From: JAEUNX01 sp034004685
Lineage (GTDB): Bacteria; Pseudomonadota; Gammaproteobacteria; Burkholderiales; Rhodocyclaceae
NCBI GenBank assembly: GCA_034004685.1
Contig: JAVEWG010000008.1
Span: forward strand, 28,491 to 92,490
Direction of reading: 5' to 3'
Length of the DNA: 64,000 bases
The notes under the pieces are model-generated. The model worked only from the letters and a program-made list of their open reading frames with translations. It ran no database searches and was not told the DNA's origin. The position numbers were made by a program, and so were the translations under genes. Every line of letters begins with the position of its first letter. The first letter of the stretch is position 1. Of this stretch, positions 1 through 9,271 are shown in pieces.

Positions 1-513
1 CAGCCCCATCAGCAGCACGATGGTGATGGAGGTCTTGCGGCCCTTCAGCACGGTCATGGTGATGTTGAACAGGAAGGCCAGCGCCACGATCACGATGCCG
101 ATCTTGGTGAGCAGGGGCTGCTCCAGGAACTCCCGGCCCATGGTGGCCAGGATGTCGTTGCCCGTCAGGGCCGCCAGCTTGGCGTAGGGGACCGTCAGGT
201 AGCCGACGATGGTGAGTGCTCCGGCCACCAGGAAGATCCAGAAAAGCGCCAAGGCCAGCTTGGGAGAGTAGAGCTCGGTCTCCGACTCCTCCGGGATCAT
301 GTAGTAGGCCGCCCCCATGAAGCCGAACAGCAGCCACACGATCAGCAGGTTGGTGTGCACCATCCGGGCCACGTTAAAGGGGATGGCCGGGAACAGGAAG
401 TCCCCGATGACGTACTGCAGGCCCATGATCAGGCCGAACAGGATCTGGCCGACGAATAGGCCGATAGCCGCGATGAAATAGGGCTTCGCGACGGCCTGGG
501 ATTTGTATTGCAT
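1..513 (-). CDS. norB: Nitric oxide reductase large subunit NorB (N-terminal part, cut by window edge)
   Basis: This is the first 171 codons of the membrane-bound catalytic subunit of cytochrome c-dependent nitric oxide reductase, which reduces NO to N2O in denitrification or NO detoxification. The translation begins MQYKSQAVAKPYF and shows several hydrophobic helices, an early histidine at residue 53 (MVHTNLL) in the position of a heme b ligand, and the stretch YYMIPEESE typical of NorB. The ATG at 513 has a good GAGGAG ribosome site just upstream. It follows norC on the same strand with a 33-bp gap, the usual norCB order. The C-terminal part, with most heme and non-heme iron ligands, lies outside the window. 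Confidence 0.93.
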   Translation of the reverse strand, partial: MQYKSQAVAKPYFIAAIGLFVGQILFGLIMGLQYVIGDFLFPAIPFNVARMVHTNLLIVWLLFGFMGAAYYMIPEESETELYSPKLALALFWIFLVAGALTIVGYLTVPYAKLAALTGNDILATMGREFLEQPLLTKIGIVIVALAFLFNITMTVLKGRKTSITIVLLMGL

Positions 514-546
514 TGAAATCTCCTCGTTAGTCTACGAATGCCAGCA

Positions 547-972
547 TCAGCCTTCGATATTGGGCGGCCACTTGGCGGCGTTGATTTCGGAGGTGTACTT
601 GAGGAACTCCACCAGCTGATCCAGTTGTTCTTCGGTGAAGTTGAACTGAGGCATCTGCCGACGACCCGGCGCTCCGGTGGGTTGGGCCTTGATCCAGGCC
701 TTGATGAAGTCCCCGCCACGACGCGGATAGACGTTGCCCAGTTCCGGGGCGAAGTAGGCGCCTTCCCCGAGGAGGGTGTGGCAACCGATGCAGTTATTGA
801 CTTCCCATAACTTCTTGCCCGCAATCACCGCGGGGGTAAGGTTGGCCCGGTTGTCCCGTTTGGGTAGGGCCTTCATTGTGTCGAAAGACAGCGCGAGAAA
901 CAGCAGGATGAAGAACACCGTCCCACCGAAAAAGATGTTTCGCGCCATGGATTTTGTGAATGTCCCGCTCAT
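547..972 (-). CDS. norC: Nitric oxide reductase cytochrome c subunit NorC
   Basis: A 141-residue membrane-anchored monoheme cytochrome c that passes electrons to NorB. A single N-terminal helix spans about residues 12-30. The heme site CIGCH is at 61-65 and the likely axial methionine is M107 (RRQMPQF). Length and layout match NorC. I chose the ATG at 972 because GGGAGG lies just upstream of it; a longer open frame upstream has no such signal and would add 25 residues before the membrane anchor. It is the first gene of a norCB operon and is preceded by a CRP/FNR-type palindrome at 1047-1060. Confidence 0.95.
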   Translation of the reverse strand: MSGTFTKSMARNIFFGGTVFFILLFLALSFDTMKALPKRDNRANLTPAVIAGKKLWEVNNCIGCHTLLGEGAYFAPELGNVYPRRGGDFIKAWIKAQPTGAPGRRQMPQFNFTEEQLDQLVEFLKYTSEINAAKWPPNIEG

Positions 973-1046
973 GGAGCCTCCCTGGTTTACGTCACTGCAA
1001 GACGCAGCTTGGCACGGATGGTGCGGGAACATACTAGGGCCGGGCA

Positions 1047-1060
1047 TTGACGCCAGTCAA
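1047..1060 (-). promoter_or_regulatory. FNR/NNR/DNR-type operator upstream of norC
   Basis: The sequence TTGACGCCAGTCAA is a perfect 5-4-5 palindrome (TTGAC-N4-GTCAA), a close variant of the CRP/FNR-family box TTGAT-N4-ATCAA that controls nor genes in denitrifiers. It ends 75 bp before the norC start. The best -10-like hexamer, TAGTAT (complement of 1031-1036), is centred only 20 bp from the box rather than the 32 bp of a classical activating site, so the transcription start is uncertain. Confidence 0.65.
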
Positions 1061-1254
1061 TTCGGCGGAGAGGCCCGTGGATTGGGGCTGCAGGCCGAAA
1101 TGATGGTGTTTCGGCACGGGGCGCCCCGGGATACTTTGGCGAGGACTTCGAGGGCAGCATCGCCTCCGGCCGCCTTGGGGCGCCGGAATCCGATGGCAGG
1201 AGCCAAAAGCAAGAACGGGCGGATCGGCGCCGCCCTCGGGCGGCACCCTGAGAC

Positions 1255-3147
1255 TTAACCCCGGTCGAAGCGGGGCTTGCGAGGAGCGTGACCGTCCCGG
1301 CTCGGGGCCGCAGGCCGGTCGCCACCGGGGCGGGGGCCGAACTTGCGGGGGGGCGGGGCGTCGCCAAACTTGCGGGGGGGGCGATCATCGCCAAAACGGC
1401 GGGGACGCTCTTCATCGAAGTTGCGGGGCCGGGCGGGGCGCTCGGGAGCCGAGCCGTCTTCCTGGTAGGGCCGGATCCGCAGCTGCTTGCTGCGCACCCG
1501 CACGCCCCCCAGTTCCGCCAGGGCGTCGGGGGTGAGATCGGCGGGCAGTTCCACCGTGGAGAACACGTCGAAGAGGTTGATCTGGCCAATATGCTCGGAG
1601 CTGATGCCCCCTTCGTTGGCCAGGGCGCCCACGATGTCCCGGGGCGTGATGCCGTCGTTGCGGCCCACCGACAGACGATAGCGGGCCAGCTTGCCGCCGG
1701 CGAATTCCCGTCGGCGGGTGAGGATTTCATCCCGGTTGGCGCGGGGAGGGCGTTCGGTGCGCTCAGGCCGCTCGCCGCGCTCGGCACGTTCAGGGCGGGG
1801 GGTGGCGGGGATTTCGGTCCAGCCGGATGCGTCAGGCTTGAGGGGGCGTTCCTTCTGGGCCAGGTAGGTGAGGGCAGCGGCGATTTCCCGGGCGCTGATC
1901 CCTTCGCTGGTTTCGATATTACGTACCACGTCGAAGTAGAAGTCCATGTCGCCAGCCTGGATGACGGCCATCACCTGGGACTTGAACTGGGCGATGCGCC
2001 GCTCGGTGACCATCTCCTTGGTGGGCAGCACCACCGGTTCGATGGGCTGGCGGGTGGCCCGCTCGATGGTTTTGAGCATGCGCATTTCCCGCGGGGCCAC
2101 CAGCAGGATGGCGGTGCCCTGGCGGCCGGCCCGGCCGGTGCGGCCGATCCGGTGCACGTAGGCTTCGGTGTCGTAGGGAATGTCGTAGTTGATGACGTGG
2201 GACACCCGGGGGACGTCGATGCCCCGGGCCGCCACGTCGGTGGCCACCACAATATCCAGCTGGCCGTTCTTGAGCTGATCGATGACCCGTTCCCGCATGC
2301 TCTGCTGCATGTCCCCGTTGAGGCAGGCTGCGGCGTAGCCCCGGGCCTCAAGCTTTTCGGTGAGTTCCACGGTGGCGGTCTTGGTGCGCACGAAAATGAT
2401 GGCGGCGTCGAAATCTTCTTCGCCTTCCAGCACCCGGGTCAGCACTTCCAGCTTCATGGGCCCCTGGGCCTGGCAGTAGCGCTGGCGGATGGCAGCCACG
2501 GTGGAGGTGGCAGCGCGGATCTTCACTTCCTTGGGGTCCCGCAGGTATTGCTGGGCGACCCGCCGGATGGGCTCCGGCATGGTGGCGGAGAACAGCGCCG
2601 TCTGGCGCTCCGGCGGGGTGTGGCCGAGGATCCATTCCACATCGTCGATGAAGCCCATGCGGAGCATCTCGTCGGCCTCATCGAGCACCATGGTTTTCAG
2701 GCCGTCGAGCTTGAGGCTGCCGCGCTCGATGTGATCCATGATCCGCCCGGGAGTGCCGACGATCACATGGGCGCCCCGGTTGAGCTGGCGTAGCTGGACC
2801 ACCATGCTCTGGCCGCCGTAGAGGGGCAGCACATGGAAGCCGGGCAGGTGCTTGGCGTAGGTCTGGCAGGCTTCGGCTACCTGGATGGCCAGTTCCCGGG
2901 TGGGGGCCAGGATCAGGGCCTGGGGACGGCGATCCGCCAGGTCCAGGCGAGCCAGAAGGGGCAGGGCGAAGGCGGCCGTCTTGCCCGTGCCGGTCTGGGC
3001 CTGGCCCAGGATGTCGTGACCTGCCAGCAGCAGGGGAATGCAGGCTGCCTGGATGGGGGAGGGCGTTTCGTAGCCCACATCGGTCAGGGCGCTGAGAAGG
3101 GGGGCCGGAAGGGCCAGGTCGGTAAAGCTGGTGAACTGCTCGGTCAT
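1255..3147 (-). CDS. deaD: DEAD-box ATP-dependent RNA helicase (DeaD/CsdA type)
   Basis: A 630-residue RNA helicase likely acting in ribosome assembly and mRNA turnover. RecA domain 1 has the Q motif near residue 30, Walker A AQTGTGKT (50-57), PTREL (82-86), DEAD (156-159) and SAT (187-189). Domain 2 has HRIGRTGR (332-339). A DbpA/CsdA-type RNA-binding domain follows (about 485-560), then a basic tail rich in R, P and G. The DbpA-like domain and long tail favour DeaD over RhlE or RhlB. The chosen ATG at 3147 (MTEQFTSF) starts just before the Q motif; the open frame extends 91 codons further upstream but that part has no helicase similarity. It is monocistronic as far as can be seen. Confidence 0.92.
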   Translation of the reverse strand: MTEQFTSFTDLALPAPLLSALTDVGYETPSPIQAACIPLLLAGHDILGQAQTGTGKTAAFALPLLARLDLADRRPQALILAPTRELAIQVAEACQTYAKHLPGFHVLPLYGGQSMVVQLRQLNRGAHVIVGTPGRIMDHIERGSLKLDGLKTMVLDEADEMLRMGFIDDVEWILGHTPPERQTALFSATMPEPIRRVAQQYLRDPKEVKIRAATSTVAAIRQRYCQAQGPMKLEVLTRVLEGEEDFDAAIIFVRTKTATVELTEKLEARGYAAACLNGDMQQSMRERVIDQLKNGQLDIVVATDVAARGIDVPRVSHVINYDIPYDTEAYVHRIGRTGRAGRQGTAILLVAPREMRMLKTIERATRQPIEPVVLPTKEMVTERRIAQFKSQVMAVIQAGDMDFYFDVVRNIETSEGISAREIAAALTYLAQKERPLKPDASGWTEIPATPRPERAERGERPERTERPPRANRDEILTRRREFAGGKLARYRLSVGRNDGITPRDIVGALANEGGISSEHIGQINLFDVFSTVELPADLTPDALAELGGVRVRSKQLRIRPYQEDGSAPERPARPRNFDEERPRRFGDDRPPRKFGDAPPPRKFGPRPGGDRPAAPSRDGHAPRKPRFDRG

Positions 3148-3449
3148 GGGGGAATCCCGCGTAAGGTCAATGGAGAGGGGGTGGTGATTGACGCTTGAAG
3201 CGGGTGAAGCACGGGACCGGCGCCGGAACCACGAACGACGCTTAGAACGCCGCGCCCTCGACTCAGAACCGGGTGGGCCCGAAAAGGGCTGCCCGGAAAA
3301 TAGGAGGCGAGAGTCTATCACCTTCGACCTAAAATTTCTTTTTTTTCTTGGGCTTATGGGCGCCTGGCGGGATTGGTCCGGCGGCTCGGGGTGGCGTCCG
3401 GGAGGCGGCCTCCTTATCATCGTGCCCCCCGGCCTACCCTGGAGCGATC
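3148..3449. other. Divergent intergenic region between deaD and purT
   Basis: About 300 bp separate the two divergent starts, so both promoters should lie here. An A/T-rich island at about 3328-3356 interrupts otherwise GC-rich sequence and contains TAAAAT (3330-3335), a possible -10 for purT, without a convincing -35. No small gene is supported. The leader of deaD could be long, as is common for cold-shock DEAD-box helicase genes, but this is inference. Confidence 0.4.
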
Positions 3450-4649
3450 ATGAAAATTGGAACACCCCTTTCTCCCTCCGCCACCCGAGTGATGCTCCTG
3501 GGGGCCGGCGAGCTTGGCAAAGAGGTGATCATCGCCCTGCAACGCTTGGGGGTGGAGGTGATCGCGGTGGACCGCTACGAAAACGCCCCCGGCCACCAGG
3601 TGGCCCACCGGGCCCATGTGATTCCCATGATCGATGGCGCCGCCCTGCGGGCCCTGGTGGAGCAGGAGCGCCCCCATCTCATCGTGCCGGAGATCGAGGC
3701 CATCGCCACCGACACCCTGGTGGACATCGAGGCCGAGGGGTTGGCGGAGGTGATTCCCACCGCCCGGGCCGCACGGCTCACCATGAACCGGGAAGGGATC
3801 CGCCGGCTGGCCGCGGAGGAACTGGGCCTGCCCACCTCGCCCTACCGCTTCGCCGATTCCAGGGCGGAGCTCGAGGTGGCCATTGATGGGGGCATCGGCT
3901 ATCCCTGCATCGTCAAGCCGGTGATGTCCTCCTCGGGCAAGGGTCAGTCCCTGCTGCGGGGGCCCCAGGACCTGGCCCCGGCCTGGGAGTATGCTGCCAG
4001 CGGCGGGCGGGTGAACCAGGGGCGGGTGATCGTGGAGGGTTTCATTGATTTCGACTATGAGGTCACCCTATTGACCGTGCGGGCCCTGGATGGGGCTGGC
4101 CAGGTGCAGACCTACTTCTGCGAGCCCATCGGCCACCTTCAGGTGAGGGGCGACTATGTGGAATCCTGGCAACCCCAGACCATGGCTCCGGCTGCGCGGG
4201 ACCGAGCCCGGGAGATCGCCGGGGCGGTGACCCGCAACCTGGGGGGGCGGGGCGTCTTCGGGGTGGAGTTGTTCGTGAAGGGAGACCAGGTATGGTTCTC
4301 CGAGGTGAGCCCGCGCCCCCATGATACCGGCCTGGTGACCCTGTGTTCTCAGCGTTTCTCGGAATTCGAACTCCATGCCCGGGCGATCCTGGGTTTGCCG
4401 GTTGACGTGAGCTTGCGGGAGCCGGGGGCCTCGGCGGTGATCTACGGTGGCATGGAAGCCCAAGGGGTGGCCTTCGAAGGGGTGGCGGAGGCCCTGGCGG
4501 TGGCGCGGAGCGACCTGCGCCTCTTTGGCAAGCCGGAGTCCTTCCTTCGTCGCCGGATGGGCGTGGCGCTGGCCAACGGCGCCACGGTGGACGAAGCCCG
4601 GGGCCGGGCCACATTGGCGGCCAGCCGGGTTCGGCCGGTTGAGGGTTGA
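3450..4649 (+). CDS. purT: Formate-dependent phosphoribosylglycinamide formyltransferase PurT
   Basis: A 399-residue ATP-grasp enzyme that makes formyl-GAR from GAR, formate and ATP in purine synthesis, an alternative to folate-dependent PurN. The N-terminal part has the nucleotide-fold start VMLLGAGELGKEV and the stretch IVPEIEAIATDTL. The central ATP-grasp has PCIVKPVMSSSGKGQS, and the C-terminal part has GVELFVKGDQVWFSEVSPRPHDTG with the metal-binding acidic residues. Length matches the family (about 392 in E. coli). The start ATG at 3450 gives MKIGTPLSP; the open frame continues upstream without similarity. The next gene begins about 30 bp downstream. Confidence 0.95.
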   Translation: MKIGTPLSPSATRVMLLGAGELGKEVIIALQRLGVEVIAVDRYENAPGHQVAHRAHVIPMIDGAALRALVEQERPHLIVPEIEAIATDTLVDIEAEGLAEVIPTARAARLTMNREGIRRLAAEELGLPTSPYRFADSRAELEVAIDGGIGYPCIVKPVMSSSGKGQSLLRGPQDLAPAWEYAASGGRVNQGRVIVEGFIDFDYEVTLLTVRALDGAGQVQTYFCEPIGHLQVRGDYVESWQPQTMAPAARDRAREIAGAVTRNLGGRGVFGVELFVKGDQVWFSEVSPRPHDTGLVTLCSQRFSEFELHARAILGLPVDVSLREPGASAVIYGGMEAQGVAFEGVAEALAVARSDLRLFGKPESFLRRRMGVALANGATVDEARGRATLAASRVRPVEG

Positions 4650-4678
4650 GGGCGGGCATTCAGCTAAACTGCCAGCCC

Positions 4679-6826
4679 ATGCGCCTGTTCCTGGTCCTGC
4701 TGCCTTTCTTGTGCCTGTTCCTGGCGGGTTGCGAACGGGCCTGGAACGACCCCTATCCGGCAGTCGAGGCGGGGGCTAACATCCAGTACACGGCCTTTGC
4801 CAACCGCCCCAAGCACCTGGACCCGGTCCAGTCCTACAGCGAGGACGAGGCCGTTTTCAATTACCAGATCTACGAGCCGCCGCTCCAGTACCACTACCTG
4901 CGGCGGCCCTACGCCCTGATTCCGGCCACAGGGGCGAGCCTGCCCAGGCTCACCCTGCTGGCGGCCGACGGCAAGGTACTCCCGCCGGACAGCGATCCCG
5001 CCCGGGTGGCGTTCAGCGAATATGAGATCAGTATCCGGCCTGGCATCCGCTACCAGCCCCACCCGGCTCTGGCCCTTCGGCCGGATGGTTCGCCCCGTTA
5101 CATGCCTCTGACGCCGCAGGAGCTGGCAAGAATCCGCGATCTCACGGATTTCCGGGAAACCGGCAGCCGGGAACTGGTGGCGGCAGATTACGTGCACCAG
5201 ATCAAGCGCCTGGCCCATCCGGCTCTCCATTCCCCAGTGCTGGAGTTGATGGGGGACTACATCGTCGGCCTCAAGGACCTCCACGCCCGCCTGACGGCGG
5301 ACGCCCGCCAGGGCCCCCTGGACCTGACCCGCTATGAACTGGCGGGGGCCCGGGTGGTGGATACCCATACCTATCGGATCCGCCTGAAGGGGGTCTATCC
5401 CCAGTTCCTCTACTGGCTGGCCATGCCCTTTTTTGCCCCGGTACCCCCGGAGGCGGACCGCTTCTACGGTCAGCCGGGGATGGCCGAGCGCAACCTGAGC
5501 CTGGACTGGTGGCCCCTGGGCAGCGGCCCCTACATGCTCAGCGAGAACAACCCCAACAGCCGCATGGTGCTGGTGCGCAACCCCAATTTCCACGGGGAAA
5601 CCTACCCCTGCGAAGGGGCCCCGGGGGACCGGGAGGCCGGTCTGCTGGCTGATTGCGGTCAGCCCCTGCCCTTCATCGACCGGGTGGTGTTCACCCGGGA
5701 GAAGGAAAGCATCCCCTATTGGAACAAGTTCCTCCAGGGCTATTACGATGCATCGGGGCTGTCTTCCGACAACTTTGATCAGGCGGTGCAGATAGGGGGG
5801 CAGGGGGACGTGAGCCTCACCGACGAGATGGCCAACCAGGGCATCCGCCTCATCACCTCAGTCTCCCCCAGCATCATGTACACCGGCTTCAACATGCTGG
5901 ATCCGGTGGTGGGAGGGGGTTCGGAGCGGGCCCGCAAGCTGCGCCTGGCCTTGTCCATCGCCATCGACCAGGAGGAGTTTGTCTCGGTGTTCCTCAACGG
6001 CCGGGGGGTGCCCGCCATGCAGCCCATTCCGCCAGGGATCTTTGGCAGCCGGGAGGGGGAAGCCGGTTTCAACCGGCAGGTTTATGACTGGCGGGACGGT
6101 CAGCCCCGCCGCAAATCCGTGGAGGAGGCCCGCCGCCTGCTGGCGGAGGCGGGCTATCCCAACGGACGGGACGCCAAGACCGGCGAACCCCTGGTGATCA
6201 ACCTGGATACCACTGCCAGCGGCCTGGGGGACAAGGCCCGGATCGACTGGCTGACCAAGCAGTTGAAGAAGATCGACCTGCAACTGGTAGTGCGTTCCAC
6301 CGACTACAACCGCTTCCAGGACAAGATCCGCAAGGGCAATGCCCAGCTCTTCTACTGGGGTTGGGGGGCGGATTATCCGGACCCGGAGAACTTCCTGTTC
6401 CTGCTCTATGGCCCCCAGGGCAAGGTGAAGAGCCAGGGGGAGAACGCCGCCAACTACGCCAATCCGGAGTACGACCAGCTCTTCGAGAAGATGAAGGCCA
6501 TGCCCGACGGTCCCGAGCGCCAGGCCCTGATCGACCGGATGGTGGCGATCCTTCAGCACGATGCCCCCTGGATCTGGGGTTTCTTCGAAAAGAGCTACAC
6601 CCTCCAGCACGGCTGGCTGTCCCCCCGCAAACCCGCCAAGATCATCCGCTCCGCCCTCAAGTATCAGCGCCTGGATCCCCTGGCCCGGGCCCGCCTGCGG
6701 GCCGAATGGAACCGCCCCATGGTCTGGCCGGCGGTCCTGGCGGGCTTGCTGGCGCTGGTGATGGCGCTGCCAGCGATATCGGCCTGGCAGCGCAGGGAGC
6801 GTTCCACCGCCCGGAGGCAAGGCTGA
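4679..6826 (+). CDS. Peptide/oligopeptide-type ABC substrate-binding lipoprotein (SBP family 5)
   Basis: A 715-residue periplasmic binding protein of the DppA/OppA family (SBP_bac_5). Residues 1-18 are a lipoprotein signal with lipobox LAGC. Typical family stretches are PKHLDPVQSYSEDEA, GSGPYMLSENNPNSRM and FYWGWGADYPDPENF. It is longer than usual (500-600), and a second hydrophobic helix near the C terminus (about 683-705) precedes a basic tail, so it may be anchored at both ends. An upstream in-frame TTG at 4646 would spoil the signal peptide, so I chose ATG 4679 despite a weak ribosome site. The stop overlaps the start of the downstream permease gene. The substrate cannot be read from the sequence. 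Confidence 0.85.
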   Translation: MRLFLVLLPFLCLFLAGCERAWNDPYPAVEAGANIQYTAFANRPKHLDPVQSYSEDEAVFNYQIYEPPLQYHYLRRPYALIPATGASLPRLTLLAADGKVLPPDSDPARVAFSEYEISIRPGIRYQPHPALALRPDGSPRYMPLTPQELARIRDLTDFRETGSRELVAADYVHQIKRLAHPALHSPVLELMGDYIVGLKDLHARLTADARQGPLDLTRYELAGARVVDTHTYRIRLKGVYPQFLYWLAMPFFAPVPPEADRFYGQPGMAERNLSLDWWPLGSGPYMLSENNPNSRMVLVRNPNFHGETYPCEGAPGDREAGLLADCGQPLPFIDRVVFTREKESIPYWNKFLQGYYDASGLSSDNFDQAVQIGGQGDVSLTDEMANQGIRLITSVSPSIMYTGFNMLDPVVGGGSERARKLRLALSIAIDQEEFVSVFLNGRGVPAMQPIPPGIFGSREGEAGFNRQVYDWRDGQPRRKSVEEARRLLAEAGYPNGRDAKTGEPLVINLDTTASGLGDKARIDWLTKQLKKIDLQLVVRSTDYNRFQDKIRKGNAQLFYWGWGADYPDPENFLFLLYGPQGKVKSQGENAANYANPEYDQLFEKMKAMPDGPERQALIDRMVAILQHDAPWIWGFFEKSYTLQHGWLSPRKPAKIIRSALKYQRLDPLARARLRAEWNRPMVWPAVLAGLLALVMALPAISAWQRRERSTARRQG

Positions 6827-7803
6827 TGCTGGCTTACCTTGTCCGCCGGCTGATCTACGCCCTGCCCATCCTGCTGGGGGTGAACATCCTCACCTTTGCC
6901 CTGTTCTTCGTGGTGAATACCCCAGACGACATGGCCCGCATGCAACTGGGCGTGAAACGGGTCACACCGGAGGCCATCGAGCGCTGGAAGATGGAGCGGG
7001 GCTACGACAAGCCGCTGGTGTTCAATGCCCAGGCCCAGGGCACGGGCCATCTCACCGAGACGGTGTTCTTCCAGAAAAGCCTGCGGATGTTCGTCTTCGA
7101 CTTTGGCCGGGCTGATGACGGGCGGGATATCGGCCAGGAGATCACCAGCCGGATGGGCCCGTCCCTGGCCATCGCGGTACCCACCTTTCTGCTGGGCCTG
7201 TTCGCGAGCATCGCCCTGGCCCTGTTCCTGGTGATGTTCCGGGCCACGGCGCTGGATTTCTGGGGGGTGGTGGTCTGCGTGGCGATGATGTCCATTTCCA
7301 GCCTGTTCTACATCATCGGCGGCCAGTGGCTGGTGGCCAAGGTGTGGAGCCTGGTGCCCATCTCCGGCTACGGGGTGGGGCTGGATGCCGGCCGTTTTCT
7401 GGTCTTGCCGGTGCTGATCAGCGTGGTGGCGGGAATCGGCGGCCATGCCCGCTGGTACCGCACCCTGTTCCTGGAGGAAATCTCCAAGGATTACGTGCGC
7501 ACCGCCCGGGCCAAGGGGCTCTCCGAGGGGGTGGTGCTGTTTCGCCACGTGCTGGGCAATGCCCTGATCCCCATCCTGACCGGGGTGGTGGTGGTGATTC
7601 CCTTGCTGTTCATGGGCAGCCTGCTGGTGGAATCCTTCTTCGGCATTCCCGGCCTGGGCAGCTACACCATCGATGCCATCAATGCCCAGGACTTCGCGGT
7701 GGTGCGGGCCATGGTTTTCATCGGCTCGCTGCTCTATATCGTCGGCCTGATTCTCACCGACATTTCCTACACCTTGGTGGATCCCCGGGTGAGGCTGGGC
7801 TGA
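6826..7803 (+). CDS. ABC transporter permease, DppB/OppB type
   Basis: A 325-residue inner-membrane permease. It begins MLAYLVRRLIYALPILLGVN, the classic start of DppB-type subunits. The EAA-type loop lies in the stretch EEISKDYVRTARAKGLS at roughly 220-236, which contacts the ATPase. It ends with the family signature SYTLVDPRVRLG. The ATG overlaps the stop of the binding-protein gene (TGATG), indicating translational coupling. The second permease gene starts 2 bp after the stop. Confidence 0.9.
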   Translation: MLAYLVRRLIYALPILLGVNILTFALFFVVNTPDDMARMQLGVKRVTPEAIERWKMERGYDKPLVFNAQAQGTGHLTETVFFQKSLRMFVFDFGRADDGRDIGQEITSRMGPSLAIAVPTFLLGLFASIALALFLVMFRATALDFWGVVVCVAMMSISSLFYIIGGQWLVAKVWSLVPISGYGVGLDAGRFLVLPVLISVVAGIGGHARWYRTLFLEEISKDYVRTARAKGLSEGVVLFRHVLGNALIPILTGVVVVIPLLFMGSLLVESFFGIPGLGSYTIDAINAQDFAVVRAMVFIGSLLYIVGLILTDISYTLVDPRVRLG

Positions 7804-7805
7804 CC

Positions 7806-9212
7806 ATGGACCTGGCCTTCAAGCCCGTCTTCCTGGGTACCGATCTCCTCCTCGGGCTGCTGATGGCCCTGGTGCTGGGAGCCGTGTGGCGGGCCCGCCG
7901 CAGCGAGCCGGCACGGGCGGCCTGGCGGGAGGTGGGCAAGCGTCCCGCCGGAATGGCCTCGGCCACCTTGCTGGCCTGCTTCCTGATGGTGGGCCTGACG
8001 GACAGCCTCCACTACCGGTCGCGCCTGGCGCCGGCTGGGGATGGAACGCAGGCTACCTATGGTGGGGAGGTATTGAGCCTGCTGGACCTGGCCCTGGCTC
8101 CCCTGCGGGAGCGGCCGGAGAAAACCTATTCCGCACCCCTGGCCATCCAGCTCCAGTCCAGGGAAACCGTCGATCTACCCGGCGGTGGCCAGGCCCGGGA
8201 GTTCCCGCGGTTGCGTCATGGGGGCGCCCATCTGGCCGACCCGGCGGAAGTGGCGGCGGATCTTGCCGGCCGCGCCGGCTGGGGTGCGGGACAGGGTCTG
8301 GCCCTGACGGCGGCCCTTGCCCTGGTGCTGGCCGGTGTCGTGGGGCGATCCGGGAGCCCCTTTTCGGCGCGCCTGGTGGATCTGCTGCGGGGCCGTCATG
8401 ATCTGGCCTGGCGTTCGGCCCTGGCGAGCTTGGGTGGGGTGGCCCTGATTTCCGGGGTGCTGCTGGAGCTGGCTCCGGTCTATCACGTGTTCGGTACCGA
8501 CAAGGTGGGGCAGGACGTGCTCTACCTCACCCTGAAGAGCGTGCGCACCGCCCTGGTGATCGGCACCCTGACCACCCTGGTGCTGCTGCCGGTGGCGGTG
8601 GGGGCGGGCATCCTGGCGGGCTTCCTGGGGGGCTGGGTGGATGATGTCATCCAGTATGTCTACACGGTGCTCAACTCGATCCCCGGGGTGCTGTTGATCG
8701 CCGCTGCGGTGCTGATGATGCAGGGGGTGATCGACCGTCATCCGGAGTGGTTCGCCACCGCCGCCGAGCGGGCCGACGCACGCTTGCTGGCCCTGTGCTT
8801 CATTCTGGGGCTGACCAGCTGGACCGGACTGGCGCGCCTCCTGCGGGGGGAAACCCTCAAGCTGCGGGAGCTGGAATATGTCCAGGCGGCCCGGGCCTTT
8901 GGGGTGAGCACGGCCCGCATCCTGACCCGCCACATCCTGCCCAACCTGATGCATATCGTGCTGATTGCGGTGGTGATGGATTTTTCCGGCCTGGTGCTGG
9001 CCGAGGCGGTGCTTTCCTACGTGGGGATCGGGGTGGATCCGGGTACCGTGAGTTTTGGCACCATGATCAACGCCGCCCGCATGGAGCTGGCCCGGGAGCC
9101 CATGGTCTGGTGGTCGCTGGCGGCGGCCTTCCTGTTCATGTTCGTGCTGGTGCTGTCGGCCAACCTGTTCGCCGATGCGGTGCGGGATGCCTTCGACCCC
9201 CGGCGGGGGTGA
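7806..9212 (+). CDS. ABC transporter permease, DppC/OppC type, enlarged N-terminal region
   Basis: A 468-residue permease whose C-terminal half is a normal DppC-like BPD_transp_1 domain, with FGTDKVGQDVLYL, the EAA-type loop ELEYVQAARAFGVSTARI and the ending LFADAVRDAFDPRRG. The N-terminal 200 residues are unusual: two or three extra hydrophobic segments flank a soluble stretch of about 90 residues, compared with roughly 300 residues in total for most DppC proteins. It is the last gene of the SBP-permease-permease operon. No DppD/DppF-type ATPase is present nearby, so an ATPase must be borrowed from elsewhere. Confidence 0.88.
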   Translation: MDLAFKPVFLGTDLLLGLLMALVLGAVWRARRSEPARAAWREVGKRPAGMASATLLACFLMVGLTDSLHYRSRLAPAGDGTQATYGGEVLSLLDLALAPLRERPEKTYSAPLAIQLQSRETVDLPGGGQAREFPRLRHGGAHLADPAEVAADLAGRAGWGAGQGLALTAALALVLAGVVGRSGSPFSARLVDLLRGRHDLAWRSALASLGGVALISGVLLELAPVYHVFGTDKVGQDVLYLTLKSVRTALVIGTLTTLVLLPVAVGAGILAGFLGGWVDDVIQYVYTVLNSIPGVLLIAAAVLMMQGVIDRHPEWFATAAERADARLLALCFILGLTSWTGLARLLRGETLKLRELEYVQAARAFGVSTARILTRHILPNLMHIVLIAVVMDFSGLVLAEAVLSYVGIGVDPGTVSFGTMINAARMELAREPMVWWSLAAAFLFMFVLVLSANLFADAVRDAFDPRRG

Positions 9213-9271
9213 CGGCTAGATCGACGCCAGCATGGTGCCGCGGGCGGGGCAGCAGATCCCACCCCAGGCGC

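Noticed and set aside
1229..1244. GCCGCC-CTCG-GGCGGC hairpin after deaD
   Set aside because: Short stem without a following T-run on either strand; not convincing as a terminator.
1288..2793. Long open frame on the plus strand opposite deaD
   Set aside because: It is a mirror of the high-GC helicase gene, is rich in G, A, V and H without any domain, and lacks a ribosome site.
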